Source: a virus
Reading direction: 5' to 3' (one strand)
IMG/VR virus record: IMGVR_UViG_3300033571_009822
Span: 1-34,014 of that record
Length of the DNA: 34,014 bases
The notes beneath the pieces are model-generated. The model made no database searches and was not told the origin of the DNA. It saw only the letters and a list, made by a program, of their open reading frames with translations. Every line of letters starts with the position of its first letter. The stretch's first letter is position 1. Positions 5,302-11,322 of the stretch are shown here, piece after piece. Both the position numbers and the translations under genes were made by a program.

Positions 5302-6574
5302 TGACAAAGCAGCGGAAATGGCACTTATCGGCGCGCTCCTCGTTCACGGGGAAGCGTACCAATCGCTCTCGCCCATCGTTGTGGCAGAAGATTTCTATGA
5401 CCCAACATGCCGGGCTATGTGGAAGGCGGCGGAGCGCCTAGCCAAGCGCGGCATGGCGATTGACTCGCTCACCATCAGCAGCGAACTCCCAGAGGAGATT
5501 AGTCGAACAACCATTAGCAAGGCAGTGAGCAGTCTCCCACTCGGCGGCGACTGGAACTCCTACGCAAAGGTCGTGGCCGACCTAGCCGTGTACCGAAAGA
5601 TGATTGCGGCGGCGCACGAGATTGCTCGCGTCGCCTATGCACGCCCAGAGAGCCTTGACTTGGCGCTGGACGAAGCCCAGAAACGGGTTTTTGCACTCAC
5701 TTCTGGGCGCGGGACTCGTGCAACTATGCCAACAGAGGGAATCGCCCGCAAAATCCTGAATCACCTTGGCGTAGTCATGACCAACGGCGAAGAGTCTGGC
5801 GTACCAACTGGCCTTCGCGCGCTGGATGACATGACCGGCGGCTGGCAGAAGAGCGACCTCGTCATCATCGCCGCTCGACCGAGCGTCGGCAAGACCGCGC
5901 TCGCCATCGGTGCGGCGCGTTGGGCGGCGCAGTTCTATGGCAAGCGTGTGGCAATCTACTCGCTGGAAATGTCGGCGCAGTCCATCGGCACGCGCCTCTT
6001 GGCGAGCATGTCGGGCGTTGGAACGACGGACATTATGCGTGGGCGCATCTCTGGCGCAAACTGGGTGCGCCTAGCAGCGGGTGTTGGCAAGATGAAACGC
6101 GCCAACATTCTTGTGGACGACACGCCAACCATTACGCCTGCGGAGTTGCGCTCACGCGCGCGCCAAATCAAACAGGCTGGTGGCCTTGACCTAATTATTG
6201 TGGATTATTTGCAGCTCATGGTCTCTGACCGACAGAGCCGGGATGCGAACCGCGTTGCGGAGGTGTCCGACATCAGCCGCAGCCTGAAGGCGCTCGCGCG
6301 CGAACTGGACGTACCGGTCATCGCCCTATCGCAGTTGAACCGCTTGTCCGAGCATCGTGATGCTGGCGAGCCGCGCTTGTCTGACTTGCGCGACTCTGGT
6401 GCGATTGAGCAGGATGCCGACGTGGTCATGATGCTCTGGCGACCCAATGGCCAGACGCACGGAGAGCCAGTCGAGGACATCAAACTGACCATCGCCAAGC
6501 ACCGCAATGGCCCGACGGGCGAAGTTGCGCTACGCTTCATGAAGTCAACAACGACATTTGTGGAGGAGCAATGA
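5285..6574 (+). CDS. dnaB: Replicative DNA helicase, DnaB type
   Basis: This hexameric 5'-3' helicase would unwind phage DNA at the fork. The 429 residues have the standard order: an N-terminal helical domain (residues 5-140), then a RecA-like core with Walker A RPSVGKT (198-204), YSLEMS with E228, Walker B LDLIIVDYLQ (301-310), the LSQLNR sensor (348-353) and the arginine-finger region RLSDLRDSGAIEQDADVVM (364-383). The length is close to bacterial DnaB. The start is supported by AAAGAGG and by overlap with the preceding gene. No primase or helicase loader is visible nearby. It overlaps the methyltransferase gene by 4 bases. Confidence 0.97.
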   Translation: MTATPNDKAAEMALIGALLVHGEAYQSLSPIVVAEDFYDPTCRAMWKAAERLAKRGMAIDSLTISSELPEEISRTTISKAVSSLPLGGDWNSYAKVVADLAVYRKMIAAAHEIARVAYARPESLDLALDEAQKRVFALTSGRGTRATMPTEGIARKILNHLGVVMTNGEESGVPTGLRALDDMTGGWQKSDLVIIAARPSVGKTALAIGAARWAAQFYGKRVAIYSLEMSAQSIGTRLLASMSGVGTTDIMRGRISGANWVRLAAGVGKMKRANILVDDTPTITPAELRSRARQIKQAGGLDLIIVDYLQLMVSDRQSRDANRVAEVSDISRSLKALARELDVPVIALSQLNRLSEHRDAGEPRLSDLRDSGAIEQDADVVMMLWRPNGQTHGEPVEDIKLTIAKHRNGPTGEVALRFMKSTTTFVEEQ

Positions 6575-7779
6575 GACACGCCAGTTTCTTCTCTGGTGCA
6601 GGTGGTCTAGACATCGGCTTTGAACGAGCCGGCATCAAGACTGTCAGCACCTGCGAGATTGACCCATACGCCAGCGCCGTGCTGGCAGAGCGATTCCCAG
6701 ACGCTCCGAACCTGGGCAGCATCACGGAGATCAATGCCAATGACATCCCAGAAGCAGACATTTGGACTGGGGGATTCCCCTGCCAAGACCTCTCAGTCGC
6801 AGGCAAGCGAGCAGGATTCACAGGCCAGCGATCCAGCCTTGCCTTCACCTTCCTTGACCTTGTGGAGCAGCGACGACCTCGGTGGCTTGTGTTGGAAAAC
6901 GTACCGGGGCTATTCAGTTCCAATCAAGGACGAGACTTCCACCGACTACTCCGTGAAATGGACGAACTCAGGTATGGCGTATCGTGGCGAACTCTGGATG
7001 CTCGATACTTCGGAGTCCCCCAGCGCCGCCGTAGAGTGTTCATTGTCGCAAGTCTTGAATCCGACCGCGCCAATCAGGTTCTCTTTGAGTGCGAGGGCTG
7101 CGGAGGGCATCCTACGCCGGGCAAGTCGTCGTGGCAAGAAACTGCCACCGGCGTTGATGACGGCTCTGGAATCGCTGGTGCGCTCCTCGCTAGATACCAC
7201 AAAGGAGTCAGCAGCACCATTGACAACCATCTCGTCGTCGGTGCGGAGACTAACTCCGACGGAATGCGAGCGCCTGATGGGCTGGCCAGACGGGTGGACA
7301 ATCGTGAAGTCATGGAAGACCAGAGGCGGGTCGGGAACTTTGAGCTCTACGACTTCCCCAAAGACTCCGTCGCCCCAACCCTAAGCGCCCTGCGCGCCAA
7401 GGATGAGATGGTCTATGGCCCTGCGCTATCTTTCCCGTCCCGGTTTGGCAGCAATGCTACCGTGACAGAGGACGTTGCTCAGTCGTTCGCCCACTCGGCA
7501 GGAGCGCCCGCCGTGTTCCGCAAAAGTCGACGGGCGCAGACGGATGAGGACGTGGAAACATGGGTGGATGACGGGGTGGCCAATACAATCAACCTGTTTG
7601 ACCTCGGTGACGTGCGCACTACGCACGCTGTCGTCGGATCAGTAGATGATTTGGGGATTGACCCAACTGGATTGGACAATCACCGCTACCGCTGCTGCGG
7701 GAATGGTGTGGTAGCCAATGTTGCAGAGTGGATCGGGCAGCGCCTGGTCTCAGTAGATAAGGAGTGGAACAATGCCTAA
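6571..7779 (+). CDS. DNA cytosine-5 methyltransferase (402 aa)
   Basis: Transfers a methyl group from S-adenosylmethionine to C5 of cytosine in a specific DNA site, probably shielding phage DNA from restriction. Motif I is FFSGAGGLDIGF (6-17), motif IV GGFPCQ with nucleophile C71, motif VI ENV (109-111), motif VIII QRRRRVF (151-157), and motif X YRCCGNGVV (GNG at 377-379). A long recognition region (about 165-365) has a KSRRAQTDEDVETW...NTINLFDLGDVRTTHAVV stretch that I associate with phage methyltransferases. The classic motif IX text is absent from this frame but is present in the overlapping frame (see the gene at 6734). The start overlaps the dnaB stop (ATGA). No partner restriction enzyme is seen. 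Target unknown. Confidence 0.93.
   Translation: MRHASFFSGAGGLDIGFERAGIKTVSTCEIDPYASAVLAERFPDAPNLGSITEINANDIPEADIWTGGFPCQDLSVAGKRAGFTGQRSSLAFTFLDLVEQRRPRWLVLENVPGLFSSNQGRDFHRLLREMDELRYGVSWRTLDARYFGVPQRRRRVFIVASLESDRANQVLFECEGCGGHPTPGKSSWQETATGVDDGSGIAGALLARYHKGVSSTIDNHLVVGAETNSDGMRAPDGLARRVDNREVMEDQRRVGNFELYDFPKDSVAPTLSALRAKDEMVYGPALSFPSRFGSNATVTEDVAQSFAHSAGAPAVFRKSRRAQTDEDVETWVDDGVANTINLFDLGDVRTTHAVVGSVDDLGIDPTGLDNHRYRCCGNGVVANVAEWIGQRLVSVDKEWNNA
6734..7384 (+). CDS. Second protein in the overlapping frame of the methyltransferase gene
   Basis: This 216-residue frame lies wholly inside the methyltransferase gene, shifted relative to it. It contains text that I recognise from a real phage protein family: SPAKTSQSQASE near the start, NTSESPSAAV-type text (here DTSESPSAAVECSLSQVL), RFSLSARAAEGILRRASRR, then GKKLPPALMTALESL. 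It ends with RRLTPTECERLMGWPDGW (about 171-188), the usual motif IX text of C5 methyltransferases. The chosen ATG follows GGAG by 4 bases; the frame is open further back to a TTG at 6620. The family's role is not known to me; a partner or specificity protein for the methyltransferase is possible. Expression could be by internal initiation or by frameshift. Confidence 0.7.
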   Translation: MPMTSQKQTFGLGDSPAKTSQSQASEQDSQASDPALPSPSLTLWSSDDLGGLCWKTYRGYSVPIKDETSTDYSVKWTNSGMAYRGELWMLDTSESPSAAVECSLSQVLNPTAPIRFSLSARAAEGILRRASRRGKKLPPALMTALESLVRSSLDTTKESAAPLTTISSSVRRLTPTECERLMGWPDGWTIVKSWKTRGGSGTLSSTTSPKTPSPQP

Positions 7780-7882
7780 GCCTAGAACAAGCGAACGCTA
7801 CCGGTCGTACATGACCTCACTCGCTATCCTCATTTGGGTTATCGTCATGGCTATGGCTGCGGTCGGCAGTCGCCGTGTGTAA
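7772..7882 (+). CDS. Small single-span membrane protein (36 aa)
   Basis: An ATG at 7772 lies 7 bases after a perfect AAGGAG and overlaps the last 8 bases of the methyltransferase gene. The product begins MPKPRTSERYRSYM, followed by one hydrophobic helix (about residues 15-31, TSLAILIWVIVMAMAAV) and ends GSRRV. Basic flanks on both sides leave the topology open. It is the last gene of the rightward unit; its 3' end overlaps the 3' end of the leftward gene at 7817. Function unknown. Confidence 0.65.
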   Translation: MPKPRTSERYRSYMTSLAILIWVIVMAMAAVGSRRV

Positions 7883-8050
7883 CTGCGACAAGTAAACCTT
7901 GCCGCCGGGGATGTCTTCGTAATCATCCCGACCGAAGAACGATTCGTAGACGATTCCGTATTTCTTGCAAAAAGCCCGTAAGGAGATACCCTCCTTGCGG
8001 GCTTCTTGCTGAAAGAACTCTTTAGCCTGCTGTTCTTGGCTTTGGCTCAT
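7817..8050 (-). CDS. Possible helix-turn-helix protein (77 aa)
   Basis: The ATG at 8050 is preferred (AGGAG 7 bases upstream) over an in-frame ATG at 8068. The stretch around residues 15-40 (RKEGISLRAFCKKYGIVYESF) resembles a helix-turn-helix of the SLREFCKKYGI type. The C-terminus is polar and His/Asp/Ser-rich. It is the last gene of the leftward unit and overlaps the plus-strand 36-aa gene end to end. A strong terminator-like hairpin (7969-8002) lies inside the coding sequence, so full-length mRNA may be rare, or the gene may not be real. Confidence 0.5.
   Translation of the reverse strand: MSQSQEQQAKEFFQQEARKEGISLRAFCKKYGIVYESFFGRDDYEDIPGGKVYLSQLHTATADRSHSHDDNPNEDSE
7969..8002. terminator. 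Bidirectional terminator-like hairpin at the convergence point
   Basis: GCCCGTAAGGAG (7974-7985) and CTCCTTGCGGGC (7991-8002) form a 12-bp stem with a 5-base loop. Read leftward, it is followed by TTTTT (7973-7969), the classical intrinsic terminator form, with one A-C mismatch. Read rightward, the stem is complete with a U-G pair and is followed by TTCTT. It sits where the plus and minus units meet but lies inside the minus gene ending at 7817. Confidence 0.75.
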
Positions 8051-8228
8051 CGCTGAACTCCTCTTCAATAATGTCCAGAGCCAACTCCAAGCCCATCCTC
8101 AGCCCGGCTGCGGTAGATGGGTCGACTAACTGGGTCTCCATCATCCGAAGCACGGACTTCCTAATCTCTGGTGTACTCGGCTGAACAATCAGCCTATTAA
8201 TCCTATTCACAGTATTTTGCATACTCAT
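8022..8228 (-). CDS. Small helical phage protein (68 aa), unknown function
   Basis: The ATG at 8228 overlaps the stop of the gene before it (ATGA). A longer frame from 8306 is read-through of the neighbour. The product, beginning MSMQNTVNRINRLIVQPSTP, is helical with an acidic amphipathic segment (LELALDIIEEEFSDEP) and no Cys. No motif is recognised. It overlaps the following gene by about 29 bases. Confidence 0.65.
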   Translation of the reverse strand: MSMQNTVNRINRLIVQPSTPEIRKSVLRMMETQLVDPSTAAGLRMGLELALDIIEEEFSDEPKPRTAG

Positions 8229-8431
8229 ACCCCGAATGCCTCCAAGATCGCATCGGAGTTCCATTTGTATACGACCACCGATACCAATACATTTTTCTTG
8301 CCGCACCGCTTGCAGAGCATGAGACGCGCTTGGCCTTTGGCGAAGGGAATCGGAACGCCCTTCCGACCCCTTGCCACCTTAAGCTCATAGGCTTTGCAAT
8401 ACCGGCACGCAAGATTCTTAGCGACGCTCAA
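8225..8431 (-). CDS. Small zinc-ribbon-like protein (68 aa)
   Basis: The frame starts at TTG 8431, overlapping the end of the preceding gene by 14 bases. There is no clear ribosome site, so translation probably depends on coupling. CRYC (C9, C12) and CKRC (C40, C43) frame a basic, Gly/Pro-rich loop, and the C-terminus forms strands (KNVLVSVVVYKW). This is a standard four-Cys ribbon. Function unknown. Confidence 0.65.
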   Translation of the reverse strand: MSVAKNLACRYCKAYELKVARGRKGVPIPFAKGQARLMLCKRCGKKNVLVSVVVYKWNSDAILEAFGV

Positions 8432-8624
8432 ACGCTGCTAGAGCAATAAGCGCAGCAGCAAACGCCCCGAACGGGTCAATGGCTAGACTACCAAATGCCG
8501 CTGCAAGGGCGTACAGCCAGCGCTCCCGACTCGTCTTCTGCGTAATGATGTTTTCCGCAACGTCGATTACCTTGCGGTAAATCGGCTGCTCTCGGTCCTC
8601 AATGTTCTCTGGTGTGGTTGCCAA
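8418..8624 (-). CDS. Small membrane protein (68 aa), holin candidate
   Basis: The start is TTG 8624, 6 bases after a perfect AGGAGG. An acidic N-terminal half (about 35 residues) precedes a hydrophobic stretch (WLYALAAAFGSLAI, DPFG, AFAAALIALAAF) that could be one long span or a short helical hairpin, ending ERR. Size and proximity to the RlpA-like secreted protein make it a holin candidate, but position and hydrophobicity are the only evidence. A second membrane candidate lies at 14730. Confidence 0.65.
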   Translation of the reverse strand: MATTPENIEDREQPIYRKVIDVAENIITQKTSRERWLYALAAAFGSLAIDPFGAFAAALIALAAFERR

Positions 8625-8796
8625 GATCGGCCTCCTTCACTAATGATGCAGCAACATAGGCTGCTACTTTTGCCGCTTCGGGCTGCTCAACCCCTCGGTC
8701 TTGCAACTCTGCACGGATTGTTTCGTAGATTTGCGCCCATCCAGAAATGATTTCCAGTGGGCCGACTCTCCGCTTTGGCTTCGGCGGTAGGCTCAT
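8599..8796 (-). CDS. Small phage protein (65 aa), unknown function
   Basis: The ATG at 8796 overlaps the stop of the epimerase-like gene (ATGA), so translation is probably coupled. The N-terminus is basic and Pro-rich (MSLPPKPKRRVGP). The rest is helical (IISGWAQIYETIRAEL, then AAKVAAYVAASLVKEA). It overlaps the start of the following membrane-protein gene by 26 bases. No family is recognised. Confidence 0.65.
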   Translation of the reverse strand: MSLPPKPKRRVGPLEIISGWAQIYETIRAELQDRGVEQPEAAKVAAYVAASLVKEADLGNHTREH

Positions 8797-9341
8797 CGAA
8801 CGTTCATCCAATCAATCTTGTCCTTGTCCCATTCGTTGACCCAACGGTCTCGGAATGTTGGGGCATTGAGATCCTTGTCCGAAATAACGTAATCCATCTC
8901 TGGCCACTCAACCCCTGCGCTGAGAGGGTGAATCGCCATCTCGCCTGTGCCAGAGTACCGGCCAGTGCATGCGTACAGAACAACGGTGTTCGGCTCCAGC
9001 GCCAAGAACCCGCGAGCGTAGCCAGCGTCGGCGTAGAACACCTGTGGCTCTTCCGAATCAATCTCCAACTCAACTCGCTCGCCGAAGTTGATGCTCTCTG
9101 GATTGCAGTTGACCGCCGCAAGATAGGCTCGACCAGACACAACAGTCATTGCCTTGCCCATCGGCTCAGTGTGCTGCAAGTGCAGCCCACGAAGCACGCC
9201 CTTTCGGCTGCGGCTCATGTTGATCTGCTGAATCTCCCCAAACTTGGTCGCTCCGTCACCGGACTTCCATACTTCCGTGAAGAAACCCCTCTCGTCTGGA
9301 CGAATAGTAGGAGTCCAGATTTTTACTCCACTCAATGACAT
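8793..9341 (-). CDS. rmlC: RmlC-like dTDP-sugar 3,5-epimerase, altered active site
   Basis: RmlC (dTDP-4-dehydrorhamnose 3,5-epimerase) inverts C3 and C5 of a 4-keto-6-deoxyhexose nucleotide. The 182 residues show the cupin landmarks: DERGFFTEVW (16-25), VLRGLHLQ (49-56, with catalytic-type H54), a YLAAVNCNPES strand pair, GYARGFLAL (107-115), LYACTGRYSGTGE (122-134) and W-x-D near the end. The usual GFAHGF text has Arg110 in place of His, so activity may be changed. The start at 9341 follows GAGGGT and overlaps the RlpA-like gene by 86 bases. Partner sugar genes lie at 12080 and 13012. Confidence 0.85.
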   Translation of the reverse strand: MSLSGVKIWTPTIRPDERGFFTEVWKSGDGATKFGEIQQINMSRSRKGVLRGLHLQHTEPMGKAMTVVSGRAYLAAVNCNPESINFGERVELEIDSEEPQVFYADAGYARGFLALEPNTVVLYACTGRYSGTGEMAIHPLSAGVEWPEMDYVISDKDLNAPTFRDRWVNEWDKDKIDWMNVR

Positions 9342-9735
9342 ACACCCTCACACTCAGCACGCCCAAATTGAGCCTGCCATTGGTACTGATTGCCATAAAT
9401 GCCAGTGGGGATAGATCAATAAGTCTTCCCCCAGAACCATCTCTCCAGCACCCGAAGCAATGATCCCTGACCGTGACCACGATACTTTTACCGTTCGCCG
9501 TGTTCACTACGCGAACCTTGTATGGTTTAGACCCTAGGCGACTGTTGTGGCCGCCCATCGCTGCGTAAAATAGTTTCTCCCCCTTGCTGTAGGGGTTACA
9601 AGTATTGCGATACCCGCCGAAGCAGAACTTCTGGCTCTGCGGATGAGTGTTGCCATACCAAGTGGCTACTCCTTTGTCTCCGTCGTCAAATCCTCCGGCT
9701 CCAAAGATGAGTCCGATTGTGATGATCCATGCCAT
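9256..9735 (-). CDS. RlpA-like double-psi beta-barrel secreted protein, lysis candidate
   Basis: Proteins of the RlpA/DPBB group act on peptidoglycan glycan strands, and this is the only cell-wall protein seen in the window. A short hydrophobic N-terminus (MAWIITIGLIFGAGG) looks like a signal or anchor. The barrel follows: GVATWYG (22-28), an AAMGGHNSRLGSKPYKV region, VRVVNTANGKSIVVTVRDHC, then the conserved GGRLIDLSP with D107. C38, C46, C93 and C96 could form disulfides after export. It starts inside the end of the nuclease gene (70-base overlap) with GGAGG upstream. Confidence 0.75.
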   Translation of the reverse strand: MAWIITIGLIFGAGGFDDGDKGVATWYGNTHPQSQKFCFGGYRNTCNPYSKGEKLFYAAMGGHNSRLGSKPYKVRVVNTANGKSIVVTVRDHCFGCWRDGSGGRLIDLSPLAFMAISTNGRLNLGVLSVRVYVIEWSKNLDSYYSSRREGFLHGSMEVR

Positions 9736-10049
9736 TCTAGGAAGTCCTCCAACTTGAGCGAGATCAAAACGTCTCGCTTCTGTCCCGACCCTCTGGCTGT
9801 CACGTGGACGACTGCTCGCAGTTGCCCTTCACGTACCGGTACTGATTCTAGCAGGTTCCAGATGCGTGTAGGGAAGGCAGCGCCGCTCTTGACTTGGACT
9901 GCCATCCAGTCATCACGGTCTCCCCCATCTGCCTTCCCCCCAAACATTCCCACTCGCTTGATTCCCAACTGATGGCAAACCCAGCGCTCGATGGCATTGC
10001 CACGAGAGCGGTTCAATCGTCCGCGTCGCTGTGCTGCCGTCTCAGTCAT
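9666..10049 (-). CDS. PD-(D/E)XK nuclease / Holliday-junction-resolvase-like protein
   Basis: The 127 residues show RSRGNAIERWVCHQLG with E21, a glycine-rich turn GGKADGGDRDDW (acidic residues 41-47), then the strand WMAVQVKSG with Q52-x-K54. This is the PD-(D/E)XK layout (E...D...Q/E-x-K) of phage resolvase-like endonucleases. The C-terminal part is strand/helix, then polar. It would cut branched or damaged DNA during recombination or before packaging. It starts in TAATG overlap with the preceding gene and belongs to the recombination block with the SSB-like, ERF and Cas4-like genes. Exact substrate unknown. Confidence 0.75.
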   Translation of the reverse strand: MTETAAQRRGRLNRSRGNAIERWVCHQLGIKRVGMFGGKADGGDRDDWMAVQVKSGAAFPTRIWNLLESVPVREGQLRAVVHVTARGSGQKRDVLISLKLEDFLEWHGSSQSDSSLEPEDLTTETKE

Positions 10050-10363
10050 TAGAACCCCCAGGACTGTGCTTTTGCTGCCTGTTTGTCTCTTGCGTCGGCA
10101 ACATCAACGCTCTCTAGATCCAGTTTCGCGTCTGGCCGCTGGAGGAACTCCTCCGCCGCCAAGAACAAGACATCCACTTCATGCTCACAGAATGGGCATG
10201 TACTAGGATGCTGCTCGCTGACCGACAGGGCTTCAAGCCCTGACCGGGCAAGCGCGCAGATACTAGCTTGCGTCGCTTGTTCCGCGTTGCTGTAGTGGAC
10301 CGAAGATGAGTGGGCTTGCCTCGTAGGCTCGGAAGTCTGCGTAGTTCTTTCCGTTGTACTCAC
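10049..10363 (-). CDS. Small unknown protein with CPFC motif (about 104 aa)
   Basis: The frame is open from a TTG at 10384. The GTG at 10363 is the other usable start. Neither has a strong ribosome site, and both overlap the SSB-like gene by 100 bases or more. After the end of that gene (10263), the frame continues with an Ala/Leu helix, TCPFCEHEVDVLFLAAEEFL and an acidic/basic tail. CPFC...H may be half a metal site. Without it, about 210 bases of a very dense operon would be empty. Function unknown. Confidence 0.5.
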   Translation of the reverse strand: MSTTERTTQTSEPTRQAHSSSVHYSNAEQATQASICALARSGLEALSVSEQHPSTCPFCEHEVDVLFLAAEEFLQRPDAKLDLESVDVADARDKQAAKAQSWGF

Positions 10364-10658
10364 GAATGCGACCCCACTTTCCAATCACGTGCATGTGCTG
10401 TCGAGGGTCCTTCGCTGCACGCAGTGCGATGGCCTTCTCATAAATCTTCTGGCCGTGTGCCTGAAGGTCGCTCCCCCAGAAACTTACGGTCACGTACAGG
10501 TAGCGCTCTGGAGCCGTGTCCACCTTGCCGCCAGACAGCCAGGCATCGTATGCCTCAGTCTGCTGCAAGCACTGGATCTCAAGGACGGTACCCTTTGGGG
10601 TCTCCTTCAGTGCCGGCTTGTTCTTGTCTCCGATCCAAACGTCAATTCGATCTGCCAT
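10263..10658 (-). CDS. SSB-like OB-fold protein (131 aa), tentative
   Basis: The ATG at 10658 follows GGGGG. The pattern fits a single-stranded DNA-binding OB fold: VLEIQCLQQTEAYD, YLYVTVSFWGSDLQAHGQKIYEKA, a QHMHVIGKWGRIREYNGKNY hairpin and FRAYEASPLIFG. This matches the SSB order strand-WG-helix-VxGxxx-strand, although exact SSB motifs are weak. The C-terminus (GTSDAS) lacks the usual acidic tip. Its place beside an ERF annealase and nucleases supports a DNA-recombination role. Another small OB-fold protein is possible. Confidence 0.65.
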   Translation of the reverse strand: MADRIDVWIGDKNKPALKETPKGTVLEIQCLQQTEAYDAWLSGGKVDTAPERYLYVTVSFWGSDLQAHGQKIYEKAIALRAAKDPRQHMHVIGKWGRIREYNGKNYADFRAYEASPLIFGPLQQRGTSDAS

Positions 10659-10666
10659 AATTCCCC

Positions 10667-10810
10667 CTAATACAATGCTACTGCGCAGCAGTTGATGCCT
10701 TCATTGAAGCATCCTTCGCACAACCAGTGAAAGTTGCACGGCTGCTCAACCAATTTGTTGGTCGTACTCTCTTCCGACTGACAGACGTGGCACGTGCCGG
10801 TGTCTGCCAT
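10667..10810 (-). CDS. 47-aa Cys-rich zinc-binding-like protein
   Basis: A short ATG frame fits exactly between the ERF and SSB-like genes. It starts in TAATG overlap with the ERF stop and ends just before the GGGGG ribosome site of the SSB-like gene. The product has C7-x2-C10, C25, H28, C31-x2-C34 and C41/C42, a zinc-finger-like arrangement. The perfect fit in the operon and the Cys spacing argue that it is a real gene. Function unknown. Confidence 0.65.
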   Translation of the reverse strand: MADTGTCHVCQSEESTTNKLVEQPCNFHWLCEGCFNEGINCCAVALY

Positions 10811-11322
10811 TAGAACTGCAACCCGTCAAAGTCTTCGGACTTGGCCGCTGGCTTTGGCTCGTCGCTAAAAATCTTCTTAGCGGCGGTCGCAACCTTCTCG
10901 TCAGTTGACGCATCGGCTTCTGGGTCATCGCCCGTCGGCACAAGGAAGCCAGTCAGGAGCGCATACTTGAGCGCCCCAGTTGCTGCCTTGTAGGCTGCCT
11001 TGTCCCCGCTGTCCGCACCAGTACCAATGGACTGGAACGAGATGGTCTCGCCCGACTCTCCGTCGGTGAGCGTCCACGTGAAGCGGAGCGTCAGCAGCGC
11101 CTGCTTGCCGCTTGGGGTCAAGCCTTCGCTGATTACGTCAATGTTTGTCGGAGTCATCGAGACGTTCAGTTTGGCAAGCTGCTCTCGCACCTTGTCTGCC
11201 ACGACCGAAGCCTGAACGAACTTGTATCCCTGCGCTGAGTTCGTGCCGGTCTTCGGCACGTAGCCCACCGCTTCCATGACCTTGGCGATCTTGCTCGCCA
11301 GCGTCGTCTTTCCTGCTGTCAC
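10810..11322 (-). CDS. erf: ERF-family single-strand annealing protein
   Basis: ERF proteins anneal complementary single strands in phage recombination. GTG at 11322 is chosen because AGGAGG lies 6 bases upstream and the start overlaps the previous stop (GTGA). A longer frame from 11463 is read-through. The 170 residues show KIAKVMEAVGYVPKTG at the N-terminus and the hallmark GTGADSGDKAAYKAATGALKY followed by LVPTGDDPE. The tail is Ala/Lys/Glu-rich and ends EDFDGLQF, resembling the acidic tip of SSB. The Cas4-like nuclease is directly upstream. Confidence 0.9.
   Translation of the reverse strand: MTAGKTTLASKIAKVMEAVGYVPKTGTNSAQGYKFVQASVVADKVREQLAKLNVSMTPTNIDVISEGLTPSGKQALLTLRFTWTLTDGESGETISFQSIGTGADSGDKAAYKAATGALKYALLTGFLVPTGDDPEADASTDEKVATAAKKIFSDEPKPAAKSEDFDGLQF

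Noticed and set aside
6571-7779. Methyltransferase locus as a frameshifted pseudogene
   Set aside because: Motif IX text out of frame suggested decay, but the main frame is intact from motif I to motif X and the second frame carries its own long conserved-looking text.
8757-9338. Plus-strand frame of 193 aa opposite the RmlC-like gene
   Set aside because: The minus-strand gene has full cupin epimerase landmarks and operon overlaps; the plus frame has none.
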